Shown: positions 7,811-16,327, numbered from the stretch's first letter. The stretch: 35,739 bases of DNA from DAITAZ01 sp036824045 (GCA_036824045.1 DAITAZ010000038.1:1-35739); one strand, 5' to 3'. Translations and numbers: made by a program. The notes: a model not told the origin generated them from the sequence alone.

Positions 7811-9052
7811 CTAGAAAAGTTCCACGTCGCCGTGGGTGAATTCCGCCTGTTTCACCGGGTTGTTGCTGTTCTCCTGGCGGACGCTGTGCAGCGCGGCGGC
7901 CAGCTCGGCGGCACGCCCGCGGATCTGTTCGATGGCCAAGGCGGGGGCGCCATCCAGCGGCAGCGTCCGGGCCAGGCCGTCGAGGCGACGGCAGGCCTCG
8001 TCCAGAGCCCCGATGCGGCAGCCCATGTGGCCGATGAGTTGGGACACCATGTCCTGGAACTGCAGCGCGGTCACCGCCCGCGCCACCTCCTGGGTGATCT
8101 GGCCGGCGGTATCGCTGAGGTTGCCGATGGCCCGCGCGCGCTCTTCGTTCATGCTGGCGCTCTCGGCAATGATTTCCTCCACCCGCTCCTTGGATTCGAG
8201 GGCGAAGGTCATGTCCTGGGAGGCCATGCGCTTGATGGCGTCCTCGGTGCGCTGCACGGCCACCCGCATGCCGCTGATCACGTTGTTGATCTGGGCACTG
8301 AACTGGGCCGTACGGCCGGAAAGATCCCGCACTTCGTCGGCCACCACGGCAAAGCCACGCCCCGCCTCTCCGGCGCGCGCCGCCTCGATCGCCGCGTTGA
8401 GGGCCAGAAGATTGGTCTGTTTTGAAATGGCGCCGATCTCGGACAGGATGCCCTGCACTTCCTCCGTGCGCCGGGCGATGCTGTCCGTCAGCTCCACCAG
8501 TTCCATCCCCAGCTTGCTGTTGCCGATGACGCTATCGACGATCCGCTGCATGACGTCGGAAGTGCTGGAGACGAAGTCACTGAACTGATCGGTCATTCCC
8601 TCGCTGCTGCTGCTCTCGCTCATGATGCCCAGCGCGATGCGCTGCTGGGCGGCGGTTTGTTCGTGCATGCCGTGAAAGCTCGCGGTGAGCTTGCCGATGG
8701 CGTCCGACAGCAAGGTTTGCACCCGATCCATCTCGCTGCGCATGGCTGCAAGCTCCTGGCCAAACCCGGCGGCGCAATCGCTGATCGCCGCTTCCAGCTC
8801 CCGCATCACCGGCGCGCCCTGGGCTTGCCAGTGTTCCTGCGGGCCGCTGCCCGGCCTGCTCCGGCCCAGGCGCCAGACCGCCAGGCCCCAGCCGGCGCTG
8901 GCCAGCGCGCCGACCAGCACCGCGACCCAGGAGGCCGACAGTGGCATCACGGAGCCAGCCACCGTAGCGGCCACCGTGCTGGCTGCGCCGACCCCGAAGG
9001 CCACAGCAAGCCGGGGTTTCTTGTTGGGAGGAGAGGTTTCCATTGGCATCAT
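7811..9052 (-). CDS. Methyl-accepting chemotaxis protein with a membrane hairpin and no ligand-binding domain
   Basis: This 413-residue receptor has two closely spaced hydrophobic segments (about 14-36 and 40-62) joined by only a few residues, so there is no periplasmic sensor domain. The rest is cytoplasmic coiled coil with a conserved signalling tip (KQTNLLALNAAIEAARAGEA, then GRGFAVVADEVRDLS). It ends in GDVELF, a short acidic and hydrophobic tail rather than the xWxxF tether. Input may come from the membrane, a partner protein or the cytoplasm. It lies between motB and cheY and has its own sigma-28-type promoter (9081-9107). Starts at 9052 or 9046 (ATG ATG CCA ATG) are both possible; GAAGGAAA lies upstream. 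Confidence 0.9.
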   Translation of the reverse strand: MMPMETSPPNKKPRLAVAFGVGAASTVAATVAGSVMPLSASWVAVLVGALASAGWGLAVWRLGRSRPGSGPQEHWQAQGAPVMRELEAAISDCAAGFGQELAAMRSEMDRVQTLLSDAIGKLTASFHGMHEQTAAQQRIALGIMSESSSSEGMTDQFSDFVSSTSDVMQRIVDSVIGNSKLGMELVELTDSIARRTEEVQGILSEIGAISKQTNLLALNAAIEAARAGEAGRGFAVVADEVRDLSGRTAQFSAQINNVISGMRVAVQRTEDAIKRMASQDMTFALESKERVEEIIAESASMNEERARAIGNLSDTAGQITQEVARAVTALQFQDMVSQLIGHMGCRIGALDEACRRLDGLARTLPLDGAPALAIEQIRGRAAELAAALHSVRQENSNNPVKQAEFTHGDVELF

Positions 9053-9080
9053 GTTGGCGTTTCCTTCGGCATTGCGAGGG

Positions 9081-9107
9081 ATATCGTCCGGGGATCAGCG
9101 GACTTTA
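9081..9107 (-). promoter_or_regulatory. Sigma-28 (FliA)-type promoter for the MCP upstream of cheY
   Basis: The minus strand reads TAAAGTCC, 11 bases, GACGATAT, with canonical spacing. The first three bases of the -35 element are the TAA stop codon of motB, so promoter and coding end overlap. The predicted start is near 9074, about 22 bases before the MCP ATG. Confidence 0.72.
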
Positions 9108-10073
9108 GTGCGGTGCGGTTTTGGGGCCGGGGGCGGCGGCTGGTGGCAGCGAGAGCATTTCGTCCTCCAGGGGGCGCTCCCCGTCCACCTCGACGGCGCG
9201 CCCTTCACGCAACACCGCTTCCTCGGTCTTCTTGTTCATCACCACAATGGAGATGCGGCGATTGGTGGGGTCGAAGGGGTCCTCCGGTTTGAACGGGATG
9301 GTGGAAGCCAGCCCCACCACCCGGACCATCTTGCCCTCCTCCAACCCGCCGGCAATCAGTTCCCGCCGGGAGGCGTTGGCCCGGCTGGTGGAAAGCTCCC
9401 AGTTGCCAAACCCCTTGTCGCCACCCGAGTAGGGTGTGGCGTCGGTATGGCCAGAGAGGCTGATACGGTGCTCGGTCTTGTTGAGCTGGCGTCCGAGCAC
9501 GCGCAGGATGTCCCGGGCGTAGGACTTGAGCTCGGAACTGGCGGTGTCGAACATGGGCCGGTTCTTCTCATCCACGATCTGGATGCGCAGCCCCTCGCTG
9601 GTGATGTCCAGCAGCAACTGGTCGCGGAACTGGCGCAGATCGGCCTTGGCTTCCACCATGGCCTCGATCTGGGCCTTGAGTTCCTGCAGCTTGCCCCGCT
9701 CCGCCTTCTCCTGTGCCTGCTTGTCCGAGGGATGCGCCTGGTTGCTGAAACTGCGGCGTTTGGCCTCGTTCTCGCCTTTCTTGACCTGCCCGGCGGTACG
9801 GGTCAGGTCGGTGCCACCGCCTTTGAGCACGCTGGAAGCGTCACCCGCGCCGGACCCCCCCGCATTGCCGACCTTGAGCGGGTTCTGGAAGAACTGGGCA
9901 ATCCCCTGCAGGTCGCCCTCGGCAGTGGAGCCCAACAGCCACATGAGCAGGAAGAAGGCCATCATCGCCGTCACGAAGTCGGCATAGGCAATCTTCCACG
10001 CGCCGCCATGCGCCCCGCCACCGCCTTTCTTGATGCGCTTGATGACGATGGGGCGCTGGGATTGATCGCTCAT
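9105..10073 (-). CDS. motB: Flagellar motor stator protein MotB
   Basis: This 322-residue protein is the stator subunit that anchors MotA to peptidoglycan. The single N-terminal membrane helix contains the proton-accepting aspartate (about D32 in AYADFVTAMMAFFLLMWLL). A plug and linker region follows, then a C-terminal OmpA-like peptidoglycan-binding domain with LSGHTDATPYSGG. Proton rather than sodium coupling is inferred from overall resemblance to MotB. It follows motA by 83 bases and is in the same transcript. Confidence 0.96.
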   Translation of the reverse strand: MSDQSQRPIVIKRIKKGGGGAHGGAWKIAYADFVTAMMAFFLLMWLLGSTAEGDLQGIAQFFQNPLKVGNAGGSGAGDASSVLKGGGTDLTRTAGQVKKGENEAKRRSFSNQAHPSDKQAQEKAERGKLQELKAQIEAMVEAKADLRQFRDQLLLDITSEGLRIQIVDEKNRPMFDTASSELKSYARDILRVLGRQLNKTEHRISLSGHTDATPYSGGDKGFGNWELSTSRANASRRELIAGGLEEGKMVRVVGLASTIPFKPEDPFDPTNRRISIVVMNKKTEEAVLREGRAVEVDGERPLEDEMLSLPPAAAPGPKTAPH

Positions 10074-10156
10074 GACCCTTCCTGCCCTGTAATAACCGTA
10101 AGGAGCTTAGCGGGGCTGGCGCCCGGGCAAACCCCGAAGAGCCCCCGCGCTGCCCG

Positions 10157-11008
10157 TCACTTCTTGCCCTTGATGGCTTCTTCCAGCTCCTTGAAGCTGG
10201 GCCGGTCGGTGGAAGCAAGCACCTTGCGGCCGAACTCCACCGCCGTCTGGGGGGCATAACCGTTCATGGTGGCCAGCAGCACCATCTTCATGCACTGGTA
10301 GAGCTTGCCCTCCTCTTCCACGATCTGTTCCAGCTGGCCGGCGATCGGGCCAACGAAGCCGTAGGAGAGCAAGATCCCGAGGAAGGTACCCACCAGCGCG
10401 CCGCCGATCATCTTGCCCAGCACCGCGGGGGGCTGGCCCACCGAACCCATCACGTTCACCACCCCCATCACCGCCACCACGATACCGAAGGCGGGCACGC
10501 CGTCCGCCATCTTCGTCACCGCGTGGGGCGCGGTATGAGCCTCGTGGTGGTGGGTTTCGATCTCCACGTCCATCAGGGCTTCGATTTCGAGCGCATTGAG
10601 GTTGCCGCCCACCATCAACCGCAGGTAGTCGGTGAGGAACTCCACCGCGTGGTGATCGTGCAGAAACTTGGGGTACTTGGAGAAGATCGGGCTGGCCTCG
10701 GGGTTCTCCACATCCCCTTCGATGGACATCAGCCCTTCCTTGCGCACTTTGGACAGGATCTCGTAGAGCATGGCCAGCACGTCCATGTAGACAGCCTTGT
10801 TCAGCCCTGAGCCTTTGAACACCTTGGGCAGCGCGCCCACGGTCGCCTTGATGGTCTTGATGCCATTGCCCGCCACCAACCCACCCACCATCAAACCAAA
10901 AATGGCGATGTATTCGGTCGGCACCCAAAGGGCTGCAAGACTGCCGTGCACCGCGTAGGTGCCCAGTGAAGCAGCAAGGATGATGACGTAACCGACAATC
11001 AGAAACAT
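10157..11008 (-). CDS. motA: Flagellar motor stator protein MotA
   Basis: This 283-residue inner-membrane stator subunit conducts protons with MotB and pushes on FliG. The N-terminus MFLIVGYVIILAASLGTYAV matches the family, and the C-terminal helices contain PPAVLGKMIGGALVGTFLGI, which line the channel. The length agrees with MotA proteins of about 285-295 residues. The ATG at 11008 is chosen over longer in-frame starts because the sigma-28-type promoter at 11085-11112 lies upstream of it and inside the longer frame. A GGGGGC stretch precedes it as a weak Shine-Dalgarno. It is separated from flhC by 229 bases containing a terminator and this promoter. Confidence 0.96.
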   Translation of the reverse strand: MFLIVGYVIILAASLGTYAVHGSLAALWVPTEYIAIFGLMVGGLVAGNGIKTIKATVGALPKVFKGSGLNKAVYMDVLAMLYEILSKVRKEGLMSIEGDVENPEASPIFSKYPKFLHDHHAVEFLTDYLRLMVGGNLNALEIEALMDVEIETHHHEAHTAPHAVTKMADGVPAFGIVVAVMGVVNVMGSVGQPPAVLGKMIGGALVGTFLGILLSYGFVGPIAGQLEQIVEEEGKLYQCMKMVLLATMNGYAPQTAVEFGRKVLASTDRPSFKELEEAIKGKK

Positions 11009-11084
11009 GGAGCCCCCATCCGGCAGGACACCCCTTCCCCAAGGCGCCCGGTGAATAACGCGACGGCACCCGCCGCCCGGAGAT

Positions 11085-11112
11085 TTAACGACACCTGCAC
11101 ACGCAGACTTGA
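11085..11112 (-). promoter_or_regulatory. Sigma-28 (FliA)-type promoter for motAB
   Basis: The minus strand reads TCAAGTCT, 12 bases, GTCGTTAA. The spacer is one base longer than ideal but both elements are good. motAB is a standard FliA target, so the assignment is likely. The leader to the motA ATG would be about 70 bases. Confidence 0.65.
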
Positions 11113-11173
11113 GCCCCCCCGGCCGCCTGGCAGGCGCGCCAAGCGCCGCTTCAACCCCGACACGCAAAAAAAA

Positions 11174-11194
11174 CGCCGGAACACTGTCCCGGCG
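11174..11194 (-). terminator. Rho-independent terminator after flhC
   Basis: A CGCCGG/CCGGCG stem with a 9-base loop is followed on the minus strand by eight T (11166-11173). It lies 44 bases past the flhC stop, separating flhDC from motA. A second small hairpin (CCTTGC-GAA-GCAAGG, 11203-11217) sits between them. Confidence 0.88.
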
Positions 11195-11237
11195 CTGGAA
11201 CCCCTTGCGAAGCAAGGAGGAGGTCAGACGGTGGCGT

Positions 11238-11792
11238 TCAGGCCATGGCGTGCAGTCTGGCGGCCTGCTCGGCCTGGGCACGCTTGGTCTTGCCCGCCCG
11301 TACCGGCATGTGGCACAGGCAGCAAACGTAATTCTGGGTGGGGTCGTAGGCATGGGCGACAAAGCGGCCGCCACACTTCTTGCAGGTGGCAAGCTGCAGC
11401 ATGTCTGCGTCGAAAAAGCGCACCAGGGTCCACGCCCGGGTGAGGCTCAGCACCTGGTCCATCCCGTGCAGGCGGATGTGGCCCAGGTATAGGTTGTAGG
11501 CACGCATGACCGCGTCCAGCCCTTCCAGGCGGGTGTTCTCCCGCATGAAGGTGTAAAAGGACATGAACAGGGACGAATGAATGTTCGGCTGCCAGGTCAT
11601 GAACCAGTCGGTGGAGAAAGGCAGCATGCCCTTGGGCGGCGACTCGCCTTTCACTTCCTTGTACAGCTTGAGCAGCCGCTCGCGGCTCAGATTCACTTCC
11701 GCCTCCAGCAACTGCATGCGCGCGCCCATCCGTACAAGCTCGATGGCAAGCTGAATCTCCTTGGCTTCGGAAACCACGCTCTTGTTTTTCAT
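11238..11792 (-). CDS. flhC: Flagellar master regulator subunit FlhC
   Basis: This 184-residue protein forms the DNA-binding FlhD4C2 complex that activates class II flagellar genes, including fliA. The C-terminal zinc site is visible as CKKCGG and CCLC (the four cysteines of the known FlhC zinc cluster). The middle contains LGHIRLHGMDQVLSLTRAWT, typical of FlhC. It begins 25 bases after the flhD stop, so the pair is cotranscribed, and a strong terminator follows. The length fits the family (about 190 residues). Confidence 0.96.
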   Translation of the reverse strand: MKNKSVVSEAKEIQLAIELVRMGARMQLLEAEVNLSRERLLKLYKEVKGESPPKGMLPFSTDWFMTWQPNIHSSLFMSFYTFMRENTRLEGLDAVMRAYNLYLGHIRLHGMDQVLSLTRAWTLVRFFDADMLQLATCKKCGGRFVAHAYDPTQNYVCCLCHMPVRAGKTKRAQAEQAARLHAMA

Positions 11793-11817
11793 CTCTCGCT
11801 CCTCGTCAGCGGCGGTT

Positions 11818-12135
11818 TCAGATCAGGGATTCCACGGGCTTGCCCGCGGCCACGATGGTGGCGTGCAGGTGGGCCATGGCGGGATCGCGGTCGTGGCTGC
11901 CCAGGAGGTTGAGCAGCATCTGGTCGTCGAAGCGGAAGCGGCACAGCAGCATGTTGGCGCCGGCCATCTTGACGATCTGGGCTGGCGTCAGGCCGCCGAT
12001 CAGGTCTGCCACTTCCTCGCTCACGCCAAGACGAAAGATGGCCGTCCCGCGGTCTTCCCGCAGCATCTGCTGGGCCAGCAGCAGGTAAGCCAGGTTGAGG
12101 TCTTTCATTTCGGCGTAGATGTCATTGGTTTTCAT
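11818..12135 (-). CDS. flhD: Flagellar master regulator subunit FlhD
   Basis: This 105-residue helical protein is the partner of FlhC in the class I flagellar activator. It is recognised from EMKDLNLAYLLLAQQMLRED and the neighbouring FlhC. A Shine-Dalgarno (AAAAGGAG) lies 7 bases before the ATG at 12135. The upstream 410-base region contains a CRP-type operator, a sigma-70-like promoter and a long inverted repeat, so the main motility decision is probably made there. Confidence 0.95.
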   Translation of the reverse strand: MKTNDIYAEMKDLNLAYLLLAQQMLREDRGTAIFRLGVSEEVADLIGGLTPAQIVKMAGANMLLCRFRFDDQMLLNLLGSHDRDPAMAHLHATIVAAGKPVESLI

Positions 12136-12282
12136 ATTTGCACTCCTTTTCTCTGGTAAGGCCGGGATTGGCCTTAAGGTATGGAGGCATTGTGCCGAGG
12201 AGGGGTTCGACTCGGTATCAGGCAGTTTCGGTTTATTTTGTACGCGTCTTCCAGCACGGTGACGTAAGAGTCCTTCCTACAG

Positions 12283-12333
12283 ATTTGTCGCGCAACACCA
12301 TGAATTATCAAATATTTTCTGGTAGCGACAAAT
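12283..12333. repeat. 9-bp inverted repeat spanning the flhD promoter
   Basis: ATTTGTCGC (12283-12291) and GCGACAAAT (12325-12333) are perfect inverted copies 33 bases apart. In the transcribed direction one arm covers the proposed -35 element and the other lies just after the proposed start. It could be a pair of operator half-sites or an RNA/DNA hairpin; sequence alone does not decide. Confidence 0.7.
12304..12331 (-). promoter_or_regulatory. Sigma-70-like promoter of flhDC
   Basis: The minus strand has TTGTCG (-35, 12326-12331), a 16-base spacer and GATAAT (-10, 12304-12309, 5 of 6 matches). The start would be near 12297, giving a leader of about 160 bases. The CRP-type site would then be centred near -57, close to the -61.5 class I position. 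Confidence 0.45.
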
Positions 12334-12346
12334 TTCACGGCATGAA

Positions 12347-12362
12347 TGTGAGAAATCTCACA
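12347..12362. promoter_or_regulatory. CRP/Vfr-type operator upstream of flhDC
   Basis: The sequence TGTGAGAAATCTCACA is TGTGA-N6-TCACA exactly, with 7-bp perfect arms. This is the core CRP consensus. cAMP-CRP activation of flhDC is established in enterics; its operation here is inference from the site. Confidence 0.75.
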
Positions 12363-12545
12363 ACCACTTACGGGACTTTGTCACGAACAGCGGGAAAGTC
12401 AGCCTTTCAGGCACCCCAAAAACCCATCGCCACCTCAACCGGATTGCCGGGAAGACGCTCCCCGGGTAGGAAAAGCTGACAGGCCTAAAGTTTTTCCGCT
12501 GGGAGAATCCCCCGGCCCCGACCGCCGGATCCGACACCCACGGCG

Positions 12546-14258
12546 TCAGGCTGCAATGCGGAGCATGTCCAGGCTCTCCGCCCGCCGGGGATCCGCATAG
12601 AAATGGCCCTGCAAGCGGTCGCACTGGGCCTGGCGCAGCCATTCGGCCTGGGCTGGCGTTTCCACCCCCTCGGCGATGGTGCCCAGCCCCAGCGAACGTG
12701 CCATGGCCAAGATGGCGTTGACGATCGCATCGTCGTCCCGATCCTGCCCCAGATCACGGGTAAAGGACTTGTCGATCTTCAGGATGTCGATCGGGAAGCG
12801 CTTGAGGTAGGAAAGGTTGGAGTAGCCCGTGCCGAAGTCATCCGCCGAAATCTTGACGCCCAGCCCTTTCAAGGTCCGCAGCATGCTGCGGGTGCTCTCG
12901 GCCTCGCGCATCAGCGTCGCCTCGGTGATCTCCAGTTCCAGGCTGTCGGGCGGCAACCCGCTGGCTTGCAAAGCCTCGCTCACCTGCTCCAGCAACCGGG
13001 GCTCGGCAAACTGGACGGGTGAGACATTGACCGCCACCGCCAGGTGGGAGTGGCCCTGTTCATGCCAGGCCCGGGTCTGCCGACACGCCTGGTTGAGCAC
13101 CCAGCCGCCGATCTCGACGATCAGGCCGCTCTCGTCCGCCAGCGGAATGAACCGGTCGGGGCCGATGACCCCGTGGACGGGATGCTGCCAGCGCAACAGC
13201 GCCTCCACACTCGCGACGCGCCCACCATGCACTTCGACGATGGGCTGGTAGGCGATGAATAACTCGTCACGCGCCAGCGCATGGCGCAGGTCCGCCTCCA
13301 GCGCCAGGCGCTGGGTGCCGCCGGAGGTCATGCTGGGGTCGAATACCCGATAACTGTTGCCTCCGGAACGCTTGGCCTCATCGCAGGCCGCTTCGGCCCG
13401 GGTCATGAGTTCGGTGGCCGTGGCGCCCAAGGTGTCACTCACGATGCCGATGCTGGCCGTGAGATACAGTTCCAGCCGTTCCTTGTGAAATGGGCGGGCA
13501 AAAAGCCCCATGAGCGATTGCAGACAGCCGGGCAACCCACCCTCCCCGAGGGAGGGTAGGTAGAGGGAAAACTTGTCGCCACCGGCCCGGGCCAGGAGGG
13601 CATCCCCGCGCCAGCCGTGCAAACGCTCCGCCACCTGACGGAGAATCTCGTTGCCGACGCTGAAACCAAAGCTGCCATTGATCCGCAGGAAGCGGTCCAG
13701 GTCCAGATAAACCAGAAGCGGAGGACGGGTTGCACCGGTGAGCAGGCGGTCCACCTGCCGACAGAACAGATCCCGATTGGGGAGATCCAGCAAGGTGTCG
13801 TAGTTGGCCAGCGCATGGATCTGCAGATCGGCCTGGCGAACGGCGCGGCGGGCCTGGGCGCCCTTCAGCTCCCGCTGGATCACGGGGATCAGCCGCTCGA
13901 CATTGCCCTTGTCGATAAAGTCGCACACGCCCTCATGCATGGCGGACACCGCCTGCTCCGGGGAGATGTAGCCGGAGTAGATGATGAAGGGAATGTCCCG
14001 ACCGCTTTGCTTGAGCACCTCCAGCGCACCCCGCGAGTCAAACCCGGGCATGGAGTGATCGCAGATGATCAGATCCCAATCGGCCCGCTGCAGCGCAGCC
14101 ACCATGTCCTGGCGGCAGTCCACGCGCACAATGTCAGCGGGCACGCCGCGCGCGCGTAACTCCGCCTGCAGCAGCAGCGCCTCGTCCTCATGGTCTTCGA
14201 CCAGCAGCAGGCTCAGGGATGGGTTCATGGGTACAGCGGGTGCCAAGGGGCGATCCAT
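12546..14258 (-). CDS. Response regulator with degenerate GGDEF and intact EAL domain (probable c-di-GMP phosphodiesterase)
   Basis: This 570-residue protein has a receiver domain (about 15-130; phosphosite near D67 in IICDHSMPG), a GGDEF domain (about 150-305) whose signature is AGGDKF, and an EAL domain (about 320-565). The EAL catalytic set looks intact: EALLRW near 352, NVSPVQF, ELEITEATL, DDFGTGYSNL, IDKSFT, GVETPAQ and LQGHF. The protein is therefore likely to hydrolyse c-di-GMP under phosphorelay control, with the GGDEF module perhaps acting as a GTP sensor. No transmembrane segment or partner kinase is visible. Starts at 14258 and 14228 are possible; neither has a clear Shine-Dalgarno, and an in-frame stop just upstream of 14258 excludes longer forms. 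Confidence 0.92.
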   Translation of the reverse strand: MDRPLAPAVPMNPSLSLLLVEDHEDEALLLQAELRARGVPADIVRVDCRQDMVAALQRADWDLIICDHSMPGFDSRGALEVLKQSGRDIPFIIYSGYISPEQAVSAMHEGVCDFIDKGNVERLIPVIQRELKGAQARRAVRQADLQIHALANYDTLLDLPNRDLFCRQVDRLLTGATRPPLLVYLDLDRFLRINGSFGFSVGNEILRQVAERLHGWRGDALLARAGGDKFSLYLPSLGEGGLPGCLQSLMGLFARPFHKERLELYLTASIGIVSDTLGATATELMTRAEAACDEAKRSGGNSYRVFDPSMTSGGTQRLALEADLRHALARDELFIAYQPIVEVHGGRVASVEALLRWQHPVHGVIGPDRFIPLADESGLIVEIGGWVLNQACRQTRAWHEQGHSHLAVAVNVSPVQFAEPRLLEQVSEALQASGLPPDSLELEITEATLMREAESTRSMLRTLKGLGVKISADDFGTGYSNLSYLKRFPIDILKIDKSFTRDLGQDRDDDAIVNAILAMARSLGLGTIAEGVETPAQAEWLRQAQCDRLQGHFYADPRRAESLDMLRIAA

Positions 14259-14326
14259 GCGTCAAAACACAATGTTACTTTATGGACACAACTCCTTTTA
14301 AAGCAAAGACACAAATCAAGCCGTGA

Positions 14327-14352
14327 AAGAATCCCCACGAAAAGGGATTCTT
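14327..14352 (-). terminator. Probable terminator between the HDOD-GGDEF and EAL genes
   Basis: A 9-bp perfect stem (AAGAATCCC/GGGATTCTT) with an 8-base loop lies 20 bases beyond the stop of the HDOD-REC-GGDEF gene. The T run after it is short and interrupted, so termination may be partial. Confidence 0.5.
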
Positions 14353-14372
14353 ACCAATAGCATACGCTTACA

Positions 14373-16271
14373 TCAAGCGACCGCCACCTGATTGCGGCCC
14401 CGTTGCTTGGCCAGATAGAGCCCCTGGTCCGCCCGCTTGATCAGAGCGTCGGCATCGGTCATGCCCGCGTCGCGCACGGCCACGCCAATGCTGACGGTGC
14501 TCCGCAACTGGATCATGCCGGTACGCACCTGGATGGCCTCCACTGCCTGGCGCACCCGTTCCCCGCACGCCAGGGCTGCCTCCAAGGTAGTGTCGGGGCA
14601 GATCACCAGAAATTCGTCTCCCCCCGTGCGGCACACCACATCCTGCGCGCGCAGGCCGCGCTTGAGGGCGGCTGCGGTCTGGCGCAATACTTGATCACCC
14701 ACGTCGTGGCCGTGGGTGTCATTGATGCCCTTGAAGGCATCCACGTCGATCACCATGCACGCAAGCGGGCGCTGGCTGCGGGTGGTCGCCGCCCACTCCT
14801 GGGCGATGCGGTCCATGGCGTAGCGGCGATTGGGAAAGCCGGTCAGCGCGTCAGTCAGAGCGACTTCCGCCAGACGGCGGTTGCTGATGGCCAACTCCGC
14901 CGCAAAGTGACGGATCTCCTCCCGGTCCTTTTCCATGTCCCGTTGCATGCGCACGATGCGCTGACCAGCCCGAAGGCGCGCCTGCAACACCTTGCACGAC
15001 ACAGGCTTGACCAGGAAGTCATCGACGCCGCTGTCGAACGCGCGCACCAGGGCATCCTCCCCGGTTTCGCACCCCGTCAGCAGGATGATGTAGATGCCCC
15101 GGCCCAAGCGCGTCTTGCGCAACTCCCGGGTCATCTCCAGCCCATCCATCTCGGGCATCACCCAGTCCGCCACCATCAGCCCCGGCTGCACGTCCATCGC
15201 AAGCTCGATGCCTTTGCGCCCATCCGCCGCGTCGAACACCTGATGTCCCAGGGATTCCAGAATCAGCCTCAGGGTCTCGCGGGTCGCCGGGTCGTCGTCC
15301 ACCACCACGGCCACCGGCCGCTCCACCGCCGGCGAACCTGCCTGCGCAGCACTTTCCGCTTCCTGGAGCAGGGTCTTGAAGGCAGGCACCGCATGGGTAT
15401 CCACCTCCAGCAACGCCCCCCACTCCCGCCAGCGCAACGCGGTTTGATCGCACAGCGCGGCCACGTCGTCCGCATCGATGTTGAACGCTTTCGCCTCGGC
15501 GACCAGCTCCAGGCACGCGCGCTGCCGACGCACGGGTTCGTCCAGACAGACGCTGGCAAACCGCCCCGCCACATTCAGCGCCCGAGCCATGGTTTGGGAT
15601 CGCTCGTTCTCCACCAGGCCCGCCATTTCCGGGCTTCCCGCCAACAGCACGGCGTCCACCATGGCACGGGGCAGACCCCAGTCCGACAGCATCCCCACGG
15701 ACAACTCCACATGGTCCAGCGAGAAAGCCTGCCGCTCCGCTGCAATCAACTGGGCCCGCGTTCCATTGTTCCAGGCTGTGATCACGCTGGCGTACTCGGC
15801 CGAAAACAGGGTCGCCATGGCCAGCTCGCCAACACGCGACAGCAGCCCCAGGGCGAACATCTCTTCCTGTCGGCCGAAACGTCCCCGCTCGGCAATGCCT
15901 TGCATGGCCAACGCGGTTGCCAGGGACGCCCCCCAGAACCGACGATAGTCAAAGGCTGAGCAAGGGCCTGCCCGGTATTGCCCGATGAGGGAGAAGCCCA
16001 GTGCCATCGCCCGCACAGTGGCGATCCCCAGGGTTACCAGGGCATCCATCACCGCCACCACCGGCCGGCGGCCGCCACCGAATGCCGAATTGGCGGCCTT
16101 GATCAGCCGCCCGACAAAAGCAGGATCGTTGCGTGCGACCGTCTCGACCTCGGGCAGCGACACACCTTCCCGCTGGGTCAGGCGCAGGATGGCCAGCGCC
16201 ACGCCCTTGGGCGAGGGCAGCTCACCGGAGGCCTTGAGTTGTTCAAACTTCGAGATATCGATTGGGTTCAT
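14373..16271 (-). CDS. HDOD-REC-GGDEF diguanylate cyclase
   Basis: This 632-residue cytoplasmic protein has an N-terminal HDOD domain (about 10-215, with NDPAFVGRLIKAANSAFGG). A receiver domain follows (about 335-455, phosphosite in VADWVMPEMDG), then a C-terminal GGDEF domain (about 475-632). The active site GGDEF is intact, and RAQD lies exactly five residues before it, the layout of the inhibitory I-site. It should make c-di-GMP under phosphorelay control; the role of HDOD is unclear. The ATG at 16271 is chosen because a near-perfect sigma-28-type promoter (16328-16354) lies just upstream and because further extension overlaps pyrD. It is divergent from pyrD. Confidence 0.94.
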   Translation of the reverse strand: MNPIDISKFEQLKASGELPSPKGVALAILRLTQREGVSLPEVETVARNDPAFVGRLIKAANSAFGGGRRPVVAVMDALVTLGIATVRAMALGFSLIGQYRAGPCSAFDYRRFWGASLATALAMQGIAERGRFGRQEEMFALGLLSRVGELAMATLFSAEYASVITAWNNGTRAQLIAAERQAFSLDHVELSVGMLSDWGLPRAMVDAVLLAGSPEMAGLVENERSQTMARALNVAGRFASVCLDEPVRRQRACLELVAEAKAFNIDADDVAALCDQTALRWREWGALLEVDTHAVPAFKTLLQEAESAAQAGSPAVERPVAVVVDDDPATRETLRLILESLGHQVFDAADGRKGIELAMDVQPGLMVADWVMPEMDGLEMTRELRKTRLGRGIYIILLTGCETGEDALVRAFDSGVDDFLVKPVSCKVLQARLRAGQRIVRMQRDMEKDREEIRHFAAELAISNRRLAEVALTDALTGFPNRRYAMDRIAQEWAATTRSQRPLACMVIDVDAFKGINDTHGHDVGDQVLRQTAAALKRGLRAQDVVCRTGGDEFLVICPDTTLEAALACGERVRQAVEAIQVRTGMIQLRSTVSIGVAVRDAGMTDADALIKRADQGLYLAKQRGRNQVAVA

Positions 16272-16327
16272 GGCGCGCTCGGATTCGGGCCGGCAACCGG
16301 ACGTGGGAGCCGGCCCGACTTCCGAGG

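Larger units (their letters stand above)
12136..12545. other. Intergenic region upstream of flhDC
   Basis: This 410-base stretch separates the EAL gene stop from flhD and contains no credible gene. It is less GC-rich around 12230-12340 than its surroundings. It carries the CRP-type site (12347-12362), the promoter (12304-12331), the 9-bp inverted repeat (12283-12333) and a leader of about 160 bases. A weak hairpin at 12447-12465 (7 pairs including one G-U, no T run) could end the EAL transcript, but I see no strong terminator. Confidence 0.75.

Noticed and set aside
14256..14282. Sigma-28 promoter for the EAL gene
   Set aside because: TAAAGTAA-N11-GACGCATG has a good -35 but only about three -10 matches, and it would start transcription inside the first codons.
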